Under the pieces are notes generated by a model. That model was not told where the DNA came from and ran no database searches. It was given only the letters and a program-made list of their open reading frames with translations. A stretch of 39,471 nucleotides of DNA, taken from an uncultured Thermoleophilia bacterium. GTDB taxonomy: Bacteria > Actinomycetota > Thermoleophilia > UBA2241. The DNA lies in contig CAIYOD010000058.1 in assembly GCA_903927755.1 (NCBI GenBank), positions 1 through 39,471 on the forward strand. Direction: 5' to 3'. This document shows, piece after piece, positions 15,619 through 22,899 of the stretch. How positions within the stretch are numbered: the first letter of the stretch is position 1; every line of letters begins with the position of its first letter. The position numbers and the translations under genes were made by a program.

Positions 15619-15864
15619 ATGTGCCTCGCCCTTCCCATGCGCATCACTGCCCTCGACGGGACTCGCGCGACCATCGCCGCCGAGGGTCTCGAGCAGGAAT
15701 GCAGCGTCATGCTGGTGCCCGACGTCGCCGTCGGCGACTACGTCCTGGTACACGCCGGTTTTGCGATCAGCGTGCTCGACGAGGCGGACGCGCAGGAGAC
15801 CTACGACCTCCTCCGCGAGATCGGCGCCTTCGACGAGGGCGACGACGACCCCGGACCCCGGTGA
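15619..15864 (+). CDS. hypC: Hydrogenase assembly chaperone HypC
   Basis: 81 residues, begins MCLALPMRI: the N-terminal Met-Cys of HypC, whose Cys2 binds the Fe(CN)2CO precursor together with HypD and then the immature large subunit. The remainder folds as a small OB barrel (ECSVMLVPDVAVGDYVLVHAGFAI is the family core) followed by a helical acidic tail. Size is typical. It overlaps hypD by 4 bp (GTGA). Confidence 0.95.
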   Translation: MCLALPMRITALDGTRATIAAEGLEQECSVMLVPDVAVGDYVLVHAGFAISVLDEADAQETYDLLREIGAFDEGDDDPGPR

Positions 15865-16931
15865 CCGCCGCCGCCGACCTCGGCCGGCTGGCCGCGGACC
15901 TGCGTGCGGAGGCCGGTCCGGACCTCACGTTCATGGAGGTCTGCGGCACGCACACCATGGCCATCGCCCGCTACGGGCTGCGTCAGTTGCTGCCCGAGGG
16001 TGTCCGCCTCATCAGTGGGCCCGGCTGTCCGGTCTGCGTTACCGCGATGGCCGACCTCGACCGCGTGCTCGCGATCGCCCGGCTGCCCGAGGTCACGCTC
16101 GTCACGTTCGGCGACCTCATCCGCGTGCCGGCGTCCCGCGGCACGCTGGCGGCGGAGCGAGCCGCCGGCGCCGACGTCCGTATCGTCTACTCGCCCAGCG
16201 ACGCCGTGCGCATCGCGGCCGAGGAGCCCGACCGGCAGGTCGTCTTCGCCGGCATCGGCTTCGAGACCACGGCGCCGACCACGGCTGCCGCCCTGCTCGA
16301 GGCTCGCGCCGCCGGCCTCGGCAACTTCAGCCTTCTCAGCCTGCACAAGACCATGCCGCTGCCGCTGCGCGCGCTTCTGGACCTGGGGGAGACGCCCATC
16401 AGCGGGTTCCTGCTGCCGGGGCACGTGAGCGTGATCACCGGGACGGCCTGCTACGAGTTCCTCGCCGCCGACTACGGCATCTCCGGGGTCGTGGCCGGAT
16501 TCGAGGCGCGCGACGTCCTGGAGGCTCTGCTCATGCTCGTGCGTCTGCCCGAGGCGGGAATCGCCATCCAGTACACGCGGGCGGTGCGCCCCGAGGGCAA
16601 CGTGGTGGCGCAGCGTCTGCTGGAGCAGGTGTTCGCGCCGAGCGACGCCGACTGGCGCGGACTCGGCGTCATCCCCGGATCCGGCCTGGCCTTGCGTGAG
16701 GAGTTTGCCGGCGCGGACGCGGCCCGCCGGTTCGCCGTGGACCCGGGCCTTTCACTGGAGCCGCCCGGGTGCCGCTGCGGAGAAGTGCTGCGCGGCGTCA
16801 CCGATCCCGCGGAGTGCGCCCTGTTCGGCACGCGCTGCACGCCGGAGGACCCGGTCGGCGCGTGCATGGTGAGCAGCGAGGGCGCCTGCGCGGCGCGCTA
16901 CCGCTACCGGGGACTGGACGACGATGTCTGA
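15861..16931 (+). CDS. hypD: Hydrogenase Fe-cofactor assembly protein HypD
   Basis: 356 residues from the GTG at 15861 that overlaps the hypC stop. Motifs include MEVCGTHTMAIARYG (Cys and His of the active site), GPGCPVCVT, GIGFETTAPT and the C-terminal [4Fe-4S] ligands in CRCGEVLRG and CALFGTRCTPEDPVGACMVSSEGAC. HypD is the scaffold where the two cyanide groups and CO are put on iron with HypC and HypE. All the expected cysteines appear present. It overlaps hypE by 8 bp. Confidence 0.95.
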   Translation: MTAAADLGRLAADLRAEAGPDLTFMEVCGTHTMAIARYGLRQLLPEGVRLISGPGCPVCVTAMADLDRVLAIARLPEVTLVTFGDLIRVPASRGTLAAERAAGADVRIVYSPSDAVRIAAEEPDRQVVFAGIGFETTAPTTAAALLEARAAGLGNFSLLSLHKTMPLPLRALLDLGETPISGFLLPGHVSVITGTACYEFLAADYGISGVVAGFEARDVLEALLMLVRLPEAGIAIQYTRAVRPEGNVVAQRLLEQVFAPSDADWRGLGVIPGSGLALREEFAGADAARRFAVDPGLSLEPPGCRCGEVLRGVTDPAECALFGTRCTPEDPVGACMVSSEGACAARYRYRGLDDDV

Positions 16932-17964
16932 GCGCGGGACGCCCGGCGAGCGCATCCTCCTCGGCCACGGCAGCGGCGGCAAGCTGTACCGCGACCTCGT
17001 CAAAGACGTGTTCGTGCGCGCGTTCGCCAACCCGGTGCTGGAGCGCCTCGACGACGCGGCGGCGCTCACTCCGTCAGGCCGCATCGCCTTCACCACCGAC
17101 GCGCACGTCGTGCAGCCGCTCACGTTCCCCGGCGGCGATATCGGGCGCCTCGCCGTCGCCGGCACCGTGAACGACCTCGCGACGGCGGCGGCGCGGCCGC
17201 TGGGGCTCGCCGCCGCCTTCGTGATCGAGGAGGGCTTCCTCCTGGACGACCTGCGCGCCGTCTGCGCCAGCATGGCGGCCACGGCGCGCGAGGCCGGCGT
17301 CCCCATCGTCACCGGCGACACCAAGGTCGTGGAGCGCGGCGCCGCGGACGGCCTGTTCATCACGACGACGGGCGTCGGCGAGATCGTCGTCGCGCACGAG
17401 CTTGGATCGGCCGCCGTCCGTGACGGCGACGCCGTCATCCTGAGCGGCGGCATCGGCGACCACGCGGTCGCCATCCTGGCGGCGCGCGGGGAGTTCGACT
17501 TCCGTGCCGACGTGCGCAGCGACTGCGCGCCGCTGTGGGGCCTCGTCGAGGCCGCCGTCGGCGCGGCCCGCGCGAGCGGCGGGGAAGAGGCCGTACGCTT
17601 CCTGCGAGACCCGACGCGAGGCGGCCTGACCACCGTGCTCGCCGAGTTGGCGGAAGAGTCAAGCCTGGGAATCGAGGTCGAGGAAGAAGCGATTCCCGTC
17701 TCGCCGGCGGTCCGCTCCGTCTGCGACCTGCTCGGCTACGACCCGCTGACGCTGGCCAACGAGGGGAAGATGGTGGTGGTGACGGCGGCGGAGGCGGCCG
17801 ACGCCGTGGTTGCCGCCGTACGGGCGACGAAGTACGGGAGCGAGGCGCGGCGGATCGGCTTCGTCACCGCCGCGCACCCCGGCCGCGTCGCCCTGCGCAC
17901 GCCGTTCGGAACGCGCCGCGTGCTGGACATGCCGATCGGGGAACTCCTGCCGCGGATCTGCTGA
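16924..17964 (+). CDS. hypE: Carbamoyl dehydratase HypE
   Basis: 346 residues from ATG 16924. This PurM/SelD-fold protein starts with LLGHGSGGKLYRDLV, has the ATP-binding AFTTDAHVVQPLTFPGGDIG and NDLATAAARP motifs, and ends with GELLPRIC, the C-terminal Cys that accepts the carbamoyl group from HypF and is dehydrated to thiocyanate. Length is standard. It is the last gene of the operon; a short GC hairpin at 17979-17997 follows and the next gene is convergent. HypA and HypB for nickel insertion are not in this cluster and may lie elsewhere. Confidence 0.95.
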   Translation: MSERGTPGERILLGHGSGGKLYRDLVKDVFVRAFANPVLERLDDAAALTPSGRIAFTTDAHVVQPLTFPGGDIGRLAVAGTVNDLATAAARPLGLAAAFVIEEGFLLDDLRAVCASMAATAREAGVPIVTGDTKVVERGAADGLFITTTGVGEIVVAHELGSAAVRDGDAVILSGGIGDHAVAILAARGEFDFRADVRSDCAPLWGLVEAAVGAARASGGEEAVRFLRDPTRGGLTTVLAELAEESSLGIEVEEEAIPVSPAVRSVCDLLGYDPLTLANEGKMVVVTAAEAADAVVAAVRATKYGSEARRIGFVTAAHPGRVALRTPFGTRRVLDMPIGELLPRIC

Positions 17965-17978
17965 CCCGCCTCCCGGCC

Positions 17979-17997
17979 GGCCGCGTCGACCGCGGCC
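17979..17997. terminator. Hairpin between convergent genes
   Basis: GGCCGCG/CGCGGCC 7-bp stem with loop TCGAC, lying in the 46 bp between the hypE stop and the stop of the convergent GGDEF gene. It may end both transcripts. Confidence 0.4.
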
Positions 17998-18010
17998 CGG
18001 TCTGATCGCG

Positions 18011-19204
18011 CTACTCGCCGCGTCCCACGGCGTCGCCGCCGTCATGCTTGGCGGCATAGAGCGCATCGTCGGCGCGACGCAGCAGGTCGTCGGCAGCGTC
18101 TTCCGGCCTCCAGGCGCTGACGCCGCCGCTGACGGTGACGCCGCCCCGGTGGAGTCCTGCACTCTTCCTCACCGCGGCCAGTACTCTCTCTGCGAACGCT
18201 TCGGCGCCGGTGCGGTCGATGCCCGGGAGGAGCACGCAGAACTCGTCGCCTCCGAGCCTGCCGGGCAAGTCCTCGGCACGACACAGGTCACCGAGGAGGG
18301 CCGCGAAGGTCGCGAGGACCTGGTCGCCGGCTGCGTGGCCCGCGTCATCGTTGACACGCTTGAGGCCGTCGAGGTCGAAGCTCACCAGAGCCACTGGAGT
18401 GCCGTGACGCTTCGTCAGAGAGACCGCCTTCTCCAGCGCCTCGTAGAAGTGACGCCGGTTGGCGAGGCCTGTCAGATCGTCCGTCGCGGCGATGCGCGTG
18501 ATGGTCGCGTTGGCGGCTTCGAGTGCCGCGGTCTTCCTCATCAGCTCGTCGACGAGGCTCAGGAGCTGCTCGTTCTGTTGCCGGTTCTCTTGCTCTGCCC
18601 GCTTCTGGGAGGTGATGTCGGTGAGCGTCGCCCGGCATACCTGACGGCCCGGGGCCTCATCGGCGAGCACGGTGTCCAGATGCACCCAGAAGGGCACTCC
18701 TTCGGGACCCAGCAGGCGCAGATCGCAGCTCCGCGGTCGGTTCGTGCCGTAGAGCTCTTTGCGGTGCAGATAGTAGACGTCCTGATCATCGGCCAGGATG
18801 AAGCGTGTCAGCGGTTGGCCGATCAGTTGCACCCTGTCCTGGCCGAGCCGCGCGGCGGCCGTGAGGTTAGCTTGCTGGATCCGGCCGTCGGCGGCGAGCG
18901 TGAGGTAGCCGACGGGGGCAAGGTCGTAGAGGTCGGAGAAGCGAGCGCGCGAGGCCTCGAGCCGCTCGCTGGTCCGCCGCAACTCGTCGTTCTGCATCTC
19001 GAGTTCGATCTGGTGGACTTCCAGCTCGTGCAGCAGGGCGTCGACTTCATGGGGACCGGCCAGGCCGCCACCGGTGGACGAGCCTCCGCGCGTCTGGAGC
19101 GCGCGCTCGGCGTCGGGGCGCAGGTCCGGCGCCGGACCGCGGTCGCAGCCCTGCTCAGGCGTGCCCGCCGGCCTCATCGTCTGCCTGCTCCTCCAGATCG
19201 CCAT
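18011..19204 (-). CDS. PAS-GGDEF diguanylate cyclase
   Basis: 397 residues if translation starts at ATG 19204, which has AGGA about 9 nt upstream; the frame stays open to 19414 but the extra residues look non-coding. A coiled-coil-like helix (HELEVHQIELEMQNDELRRT, about residues 58-77) leads into a PAS domain (about 90-205, DLAPVGYLTLAADGRIQQAN), a second short coiled coil and a GGDEF domain (about 235-385). GGDEF is intact (318-322) and an RxxD inhibitory site (RAED) sits exactly five residues before it, so c-di-GMP synthesis with product inhibition is expected. The LEVHQIELEMQN type helix is common in PAS sensors. No transmembrane segment, so a cytosolic signal is sensed. Convergent with hypE. 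Confidence 0.9.
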   Translation of the reverse strand: MAIWRSRQTMRPAGTPEQGCDRGPAPDLRPDAERALQTRGGSSTGGGLAGPHEVDALLHELEVHQIELEMQNDELRRTSERLEASRARFSDLYDLAPVGYLTLAADGRIQQANLTAAARLGQDRVQLIGQPLTRFILADDQDVYYLHRKELYGTNRPRSCDLRLLGPEGVPFWVHLDTVLADEAPGRQVCRATLTDITSQKRAEQENRQQNEQLLSLVDELMRKTAALEAANATITRIAATDDLTGLANRRHFYEALEKAVSLTKRHGTPVALVSFDLDGLKRVNDDAGHAAGDQVLATFAALLGDLCRAEDLPGRLGGDEFCVLLPGIDRTGAEAFAERVLAAVRKSAGLHRGGVTVSGGVSAWRPEDAADDLLRRADDALYAAKHDGGDAVGRGE

Positions 19205-19451
19205 GCTCGTTCCTGCCCTTGCCGTTGTCGTGCCCCTCCTCACATCATCGACTCCGCGCTCCCCGCGCGCCATGGAACGTTCCGCCCCCCCGGGCGCACA
19301 GAAGGGGGGCAACAACGGGTCGGATCTCGTCAGGCCGCACGCAGAGTCGCAGGAGAAGCCGGCCTCCGGGCGTGCGGAAGGAGAGAGTCGCAGGCCTGAA
19401 GAGTCCTGAGGCACGGGGCGGGAGGGGATGGAAGGGTGACGGAGAAAGCGC

Positions 19452-19527
19452 TGGAGCCCGGTCGCGGATTCGAACCGCGGACCCCCTCCTTACCATGGAG
19501 GTGCTCTGCCAGCTGAGCTAACCGGGC
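19452..19527 (-). tRNA. tRNA-Thr, anticodon GGT
   Basis: Reverse strand 76-nt cloverleaf: acceptor GCCCGGT/ACCGGGC, anticodon stem CCTCC/GGAGG around ATGGTAA (anticodon GGT), T arm with GTTCGAATC, discriminator T, encoded CCA. Reads ACC and ACU codons. It lies one base after tRNA-Tyr in the same transcript. Confidence 0.97.
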
Positions 19528-19528
19528 C

Positions 19529-19613
19529 TGGTGGGGGAGCTAGGATTTGAACCTAGGTAGGCTGCGCCAACGGATTTACAGTCCGCCCCCTTTAACCACT
19601 CGGGCACTCCCCC
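19529..19613 (-). tRNA. tRNA-Tyr, anticodon GTA
   Basis: Reverse strand 85-nt class II tRNA: acceptor GGGGGAG/CTCCCCC, anticodon stem CGGA/TCCG around CTGTAAA (anticodon GTA), long variable arm, T arm GGTTCAAATCC, discriminator A and CCA encoded. First gene of a Tyr-Thr tRNA operon. Confidence 0.97.
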
Positions 19614-19625
19614 GGGAGCCGTGGA

Positions 19626-19654
19626 ATCTTAGCTGAAAGCCGGGACGCCTTCAA
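19626..19654 (-). promoter_or_regulatory. Promoter of the tRNA-Tyr/tRNA-Thr operon
   Basis: Minus-strand TTGAAG (19654-19649), 17 bp, TAAGAT (19631-19626), ending 12 bp before the tRNA-Tyr 5' end. Near-consensus spacing. Confidence 0.75.
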
Positions 19655-19741
19655 CCGCGACCGAGGCTGGAAGGGGACGCATGCGAGACCGTCTCCACCA
19701 GCGCGACACGGGCAGAGGGCGACCTGGTCCGGAGAAGAGAC

Positions 19742-19775
19742 AGCCGGGGCCGTCAGGGGGATGACGGCCCCGGCT
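19742..19775. terminator. Strong hairpin, possible terminator
   Basis: Perfect 14-bp stem AGCCGGGGCCGTCA/TGACGGCCCCGGCT with a 6-nt loop. On the plus strand it is followed by TTGAAAAAG; on the minus strand a T-run precedes rather than follows it. Which transcript it ends is unclear. Confidence 0.4.
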
Positions 19776-19879
19776 TGAAAAAGTGTGACGCCCGGCCAGG
19801 GGAAGCGGGCCGTCACGGGACTCGCGTTGTCAGCAGCATGGCGGCCAAGCGGCGAGGGGGGCTCGCCGAGGCGCTTGTG

Positions 19880-19952
19880 ATGACATGCGCATTCTATCCG
19901 ATATATGGACCAGAGCAACCACTCTGCGGACAAAGTGACCGCAGAGTGGTTG
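19880..19952 (+). ncRNA. Candidate promoter plus 5' hairpin of a short transcript
   Basis: ATGACA (19880-19885) and TATATG (19902-19907) are a promoter-like pair 16 bp apart. The predicted start near 19912 would place the perfect 14-bp hairpin CAACCACTCTGCGG/CCGCAGAGTGGTTG (19916-19952, 9-nt loop) at the very 5' end of the RNA, about 110 nt before the next tRNA. It could be a small RNA, a tRNA leader, or a large operator. Confidence 0.25.
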
Positions 19953-20022
19953 TACGGAATGTCCAGCGCCGGGCGGTCTCCGCGGGGCCGGCGGGCCGTG
20001 GTCAAGAACCGTTCGCGCCGGA

Positions 20023-20051
20023 TTGAGCGGCAAATGAGCCTGTGGTACCGT
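20023..20051 (+). promoter_or_regulatory. Promoter of the CAT-anticodon tRNA
   Basis: TTGAGC (20023-20028), 17 bp, TACCGT (20046-20051), 13 bp before the tRNA 5' end. Confidence 0.6.
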
Positions 20052-20064
20052 AAGCATCCGCCGT

Positions 20065-20141
20065 GGCGGCGTAGCTCAGCTGGTCAGAGCAGCGGAATCA
20101 TAATCCGCGTGTCGTAGGTTCGAGTCCTACCGCCGCTACCA
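20065..20141 (+). tRNA. tRNA with anticodon CAT (elongator Met or Ile2)
   Basis: 77-nt cloverleaf: acceptor GGCGGCG/CGCCGCT (first pair G-U), D arm GCTCAGCTGGTCAGAGC, anticodon stem GCGGA/TCCGC around ATCATAA (anticodon CAT), T arm GTAGG/CTAC with TTCGAGT, discriminator A, encoded CCA. It lacks the initiator-type unpaired first base. Whether it is elongator Met or lysidine-modified Ile2 cannot be decided by eye. Its 3' half is the attachment site of the adjacent element and is duplicated at 29551. Confidence 0.93.
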
Positions 20142-20145
20142 CTCT
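20104..20145 (+). repeat. attL core within the tRNA 3' end
   Basis: 42 bp identical to 29551-29592; begins TCCGCGTGTCGTAGG and ends GCTACCACTCT. It runs 4 bp past the tRNA CCA, so integration leaves the tRNA intact. Confidence 0.9.
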
Positions 20146-20228
20146 TCTCGCGGCTTCCAGAACCCTTCCCTGCAAATGGCCTGTATTGCTGCGGGCGCAG
20201 CGTCGGCGCGGGGAGCGCCGGATAGGCC

Positions 20229-20250
20229 GACCGTACTCCGTTCGTACTCC
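20229..20250 (+). repeat. Left copy of the GACCGTACTCCG motif
   Basis: GACCGTACTCCG followed after TT by a second CGTACTC (CGTACTC units start 11 bp apart). It lies between attL and the integrase stop codon. The same 12-mer occurs at 23644-23633 (reverse) and 29384-29395. Placement near both att sites fits integrase arm-type sites. Confidence 0.6.
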
Positions 20251-20262
20251 TTGCTGTCACAA

Positions 20263-21501
20263 CTACCTAGCCTCGCCGTACACCACGGCGTCGAGCACGT
20301 CCGCGATGCCCTCCTGCATGGTCGGCAGCGCGTGGGAGTAGGTGTCCATGGTGATCTTGATGGACTTGTGGCCGAGGCGTTCCTGGAGCACCTTTGGATG
20401 CCCGCCCGCCCTGAGCCACAGGGTCGCGTGGGTGTGGCGCAGATCGTGGACCCGAATGCGCTTCACGCCGACCGCCGAAACGGCCTCGCCGAAGCTCTCC
20501 GTGACCTTGTTCGGGTGCCACGGCTCGCCGTTCTCGCGCGTGAACACGTGGCCGGTGTCTTGCCATGCGGAGCCCCACCGGAGGCGTTCAGTGTTCTGCT
20601 GCGCCTTCCACGCCTTGAGCGCCGCGACGGTCCCGGCTCCGATGTGGACGTGCCGACCGTCGCCGCCCTTGAGCGGTCCCTCTACTACTTGGTAGCCGAC
20701 TTGGTGACGTGACCGCTGGAGGTAGACGGAGCCGGTGTCTAGGCCCACGTCCTCCCACTTGAGGCCGAGAGCTTCGCCGCGCCTCATGCCCGTCTTGGAG
20801 AGCAGCATCCAGAGAGGCGAGAGACGGTCCGAGCTTGTGGCCTTGAGGAACTTGTCCAGCTCGTCCGCGTCCCACGTTTCGAGTCGCCCTGTGCGCCTCA
20901 CCTTCGGGTACTCCACGCCATCGGCGGGGTTCGTAAGGATGAGCTTGGCGCGCACGGCCTCGGCCAGTGCCTTGTGCAGGACCGCGAGCACGCCGCGCCG
21001 GGTGGAAGGGGAGAGGACGTGGCCTCGTGGTCCATCCTCGCTGGCCAGCCGGGCGTGCATCTTCACGATGTCGCTGTACGTGAGCTTCTGAAGCGGAATG
21101 CTGCCGATCTTCGGCACGATGCGCTTTTCCACGTGCAGGCGATAGGCCAGTTTGGTGTTCGGCCGCAGCTCCAGAGCTTCCAGCGTCGGGAGCCAGTCGT
21201 CAACGAGGTAGTCTCCCGTGGTGCGGTCGTCCCGTGACACGTGCTCGCCGCGCTCGCGGGCCGTCAGGGCATCACGGAGCGCCTTGGATGCCTCTTTCTT
21301 CGCCTCGTACTTCTCCGGCAGCATCTCCTGGCGACGGGCCACGACCTCTTCGGGCTCGCCGTGGTCGGCGGGGCAGGTGCTCGGCTTCCCGTCCTCAACC
21401 CAATGCCGCTTGCGGCACGTCGGGCAGCGTAGCGCCGCCTGCTCACCTAGCTCTATCACCACCCGCCAGTAGCCGTACCTCTTCTGAACGTTGCCTGTCA
21501 T
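20263..21501 (-). CDS. int: Tyrosine-type site-specific integrase
   Basis: 412 residues from ATG 21501, which overlaps the upstream gene's stop (ATGA) and follows a GAAGGAGGAG site. Near the N-terminus a possible zinc knuckle, CPTC..CPADH, is seen (about residues 26-47). Residues about 95-195 are the SAM-like core-binding domain. The catalytic domain (about 215-400) has all key residues: Arg in TGMRRGEAL, His and Arg in VHDLRHTHATLW, the GHK loop in LGHKSIKITMDTYSH, and the nucleophile Tyr in that same motif. It would recombine attP with the tRNA 3' end. Its 3' end lies 118 bp from the attL core, the usual arrangement. Confidence 0.96.
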   Translation of the reverse strand: MTGNVQKRYGYWRVVIELGEQAALRCPTCRKRHWVEDGKPSTCPADHGEPEEVVARRQEMLPEKYEAKKEASKALRDALTARERGEHVSRDDRTTGDYLVDDWLPTLEALELRPNTKLAYRLHVEKRIVPKIGSIPLQKLTYSDIVKMHARLASEDGPRGHVLSPSTRRGVLAVLHKALAEAVRAKLILTNPADGVEYPKVRRTGRLETWDADELDKFLKATSSDRLSPLWMLLSKTGMRRGEALGLKWEDVGLDTGSVYLQRSRHQVGYQVVEGPLKGGDGRHVHIGAGTVAALKAWKAQQNTERLRWGSAWQDTGHVFTRENGEPWHPNKVTESFGEAVSAVGVKRIRVHDLRHTHATLWLRAGGHPKVLQERLGHKSIKITMDTYSHALPTMQEGIADVLDAVVYGEAR

Positions 21502-22094
21502 TCGGTCTCCTCCTTCGGTTTCAGGTGCTCTAGTTCCGGCCGCTGCCATGCGTTCTGGAGCCTTCGCCAGACCGTTGACGGGTGCCGGTTGAGCCGAGTA
21601 GCCGTCTCGGCAAGGGGCTGTTTCGAGCCTTCCGCCACGACCTCGCGGTACGTCTCCGCTGTGCGGCGAAGTTCGTCAGGGGCAAGGCCCTTGCGGCCCC
21701 GCGTGGCCCTCAAGTCCTGGGCGCTCAGGCCGATTAGCTCGCCCCATGTGAACCCTGCTAGTGGCGAGGGTTCGTCCAGCTTGGTGCCGGACACGCCGCC
21801 CATGCCCTCGCGGATGAAGCGCAGGAGGTTGCCGAGCCGGATGTCACGCAGGTTGCGGGCCGTCACTTCGTACTCGTCGGCCCCGTCTGTAGCGCCCACC
21901 TGAACGCCGGTGCAGCACAGGCGGCCCCGCTTCGTGCGCCCGAGCCGTAGCCACACCTCGCAGTGCTCGGGAAGATCGCCGCCCCAGAACTTCGTCCACG
22001 GCCCGGCGTAGCGTCCGACCGTGCGTCCTGTGGGGTCCGCCAGCTCCCACTGGTAGTCCGGCGTCCGGTCCTCGTTTGCGTCGTTTCGTGTCAT
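21498..22094 (-). CDS. Element-encoded HTH protein upstream of the integrase
   Basis: 198 residues from ATG 22094 with GGAG 8 nt before it; longer versions of the frame upstream run into the divergent promoter and are unlikely. Residues 1-90 contain a Trp/Tyr-rich region (DYQWELADPTGRTVGRYAGPWTKFWGG) and Cys pair. Residues about 130-150 read LIGLSAQDLRATRGRKG, and the C-terminus has a probable helix-turn-helix, ETATRLNRHPSTVWRRLQNA. It is co-transcribed with int (4-bp overlap). It may control integration or the divergent lysogeny-type switch; the family is not recognised. Confidence 0.7.
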   Translation of the reverse strand: MTRNDANEDRTPDYQWELADPTGRTVGRYAGPWTKFWGGDLPEHCEVWLRLGRTKRGRLCCTGVQVGATDGADEYEVTARNLRDIRLGNLLRFIREGMGGVSGTKLDEPSPLAGFTWGELIGLSAQDLRATRGRKGLAPDELRRTAETYREVVAEGSKQPLAETATRLNRHPSTVWRRLQNAWQRPELEHLKPKEETE

Positions 22095-22167
22095 ATGTGG
22101 ACGCTCCGTTGTGCCTTTGTGGATACTTGCAACCAGAAGGTATCGCAAAGTCACCGGGGAGTCAATG
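22095..22167. promoter_or_regulatory. Divergent control region of the element
   Basis: The 70 bp between the leftward and rightward operons hold an inverted repeat GATAC (22122-22126)/GTATC (22140-22144) and A/T-rich patches (CTTTGTGGATACTTGC, TATCGCAAAG). This is where promoters and an operator for the two HTH proteins should lie; exact -35/-10 boxes are not clear. Confidence 0.4.
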
Positions 22168-22413
22168 ATGCGTAACGAGGCAGTGCGGCAGGCCCGGCAC
22201 CATTGGGTGCTGGAGGAGCTTGCATCGGGACGGGCGCAGGCCACAGTCCGACGCGCCGGGCGGTCGAATGCCGACGTTGCCCGCGTCTGCAAAGTGACCA
22301 CGCCGAGCGTCTGGCGTTGGTTCAACGATGACCGCAGGCCGCGAATGGCAGCCGCCCTCCGCCTTGCGGACTATCTGGACCTGCTGGAGCTTGAGGAGTG
22401 GGAGCGCCGATGA
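22168..22413 (+). CDS. Small HTH regulator, 81 aa
   Basis: The ATG at 22168 has GGGGAG 6 nt upstream (an ATG immediately before is too close). The protein has a helix-turn-helix at about residues 34-60, NADVARVCKVTTPSVWRWFNDDRRP, with the SVWRWF recognition helix and the following basic arm typical of Cro/XRE-like or phage-type regulators. It is first gene of the rightward operon and divergent from the integrase operon, the position of a lysis-lysogeny style switch. Overlaps the next gene by 4 bp. Confidence 0.7.
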   Translation: MRNEAVRQARHHWVLEELASGRAQATVRRAGRSNADVARVCKVTTPSVWRWFNDDRRPRMAAALRLADYLDLLELEEWERR

Positions 22414-22667
22414 CCGCCAAGGCGAACGAGTCCGCGCCGACGCTCATTGAGTTGATGGAGCGGAGCATTCTCGGCGAAGTCGTCTTGACCGTGGAAGAGG
22501 CTCAGCCGTGGGCGCTCATGAAGGTATCCCGGTCGGCATGGTACCGGAGCGCCAAGGCAGGTGAGTTTGACGCGTTCCTGCGGCGCATCGGACGTTCGTA
22601 TCGCATCCTCCTGAGGCCCTACCTCTCATGGCTCTCGGCCGACACCCACGAGGGCGAGAGCGGATGA
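22410..22667 (+). CDS. Excisionase-like/MerR-type small DNA-binding protein, 85 aa
   Basis: ATG 22410 overlaps the preceding stop. Residues about 28-80 read VLTVEEAQPWALMKVSRSAWYRSAKAGEFDAF, then RRIGRSYRILLRPYLSWL: a winged-helix of the excisionase (HTH_17-like) kind, where the second helix gives way to a basic wing and a short C-terminal helix. Such proteins bend DNA for excision or act as regulators. With an integrase in the element, Xis is the best guess. Confidence 0.65.
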   Translation: MTAKANESAPTLIELMERSILGEVVLTVEEAQPWALMKVSRSAWYRSAKAGEFDAFLRRIGRSYRILLRPYLSWLSADTHEGESG

Positions 22668-22867
22668 ATCCCGGCGCGGCCCAAGAGGCTTTGTTCGCGC
22701 CCGAGATCGACACGCGCCCGGAATGCGAGCTACTGAGCGACGCCTACGATGCCGCCGCGATCCTGGCCATGGGTGATGAGGGTATCGCGGGCCACACCGT
22801 CGACCGGCTGCGCCGTGACCTGCTGGCCGCCGTGGCCGAGCTTGGCCGACGCTGGACCGCGCCATGA
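22664..22867 (+). CDS. Small acidic protein of unknown function, 67 aa
   Basis: ATG 22664 overlaps the excisionase-like stop (ATGA). The product is mostly helical (LLSDAYDAAAILAMGDEGIAG, then LRRDLLAAVAELGRRW) with no motif I know. Translational coupling suggests it is a real gene of the early operon. No function is proposed. Confidence 0.55.
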   Translation: MNPGAAQEALFAPEIDTRPECELLSDAYDAAAILAMGDEGIAGHTVDRLRRDLLAAVAELGRRWTAP

Positions 22868-22899
22868 TGCCATGCCGCGCCTAGACGGCAGGACTCACG

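Larger units (their letters stand above)
19655..20022. other. Intergenic stretch with two strong hairpins, no gene
   Basis: Between the two divergent tRNA transcription units I find no convincing reading frame; the 137-codon minus frame ending at 19592 runs into tRNA-Tyr. It holds the perfect hairpins at 19742-19775 and 19916-19952. Confidence 0.5.

Noticed and set aside
13324-15753. 809-codon minus-strand open frame
   Set aside because: Antisense to hypF; no recognisable motif.
19592-20005. 137-codon minus-strand frame
   Set aside because: Its 3' end lies inside tRNA-Tyr and it crosses that tRNA's promoter.
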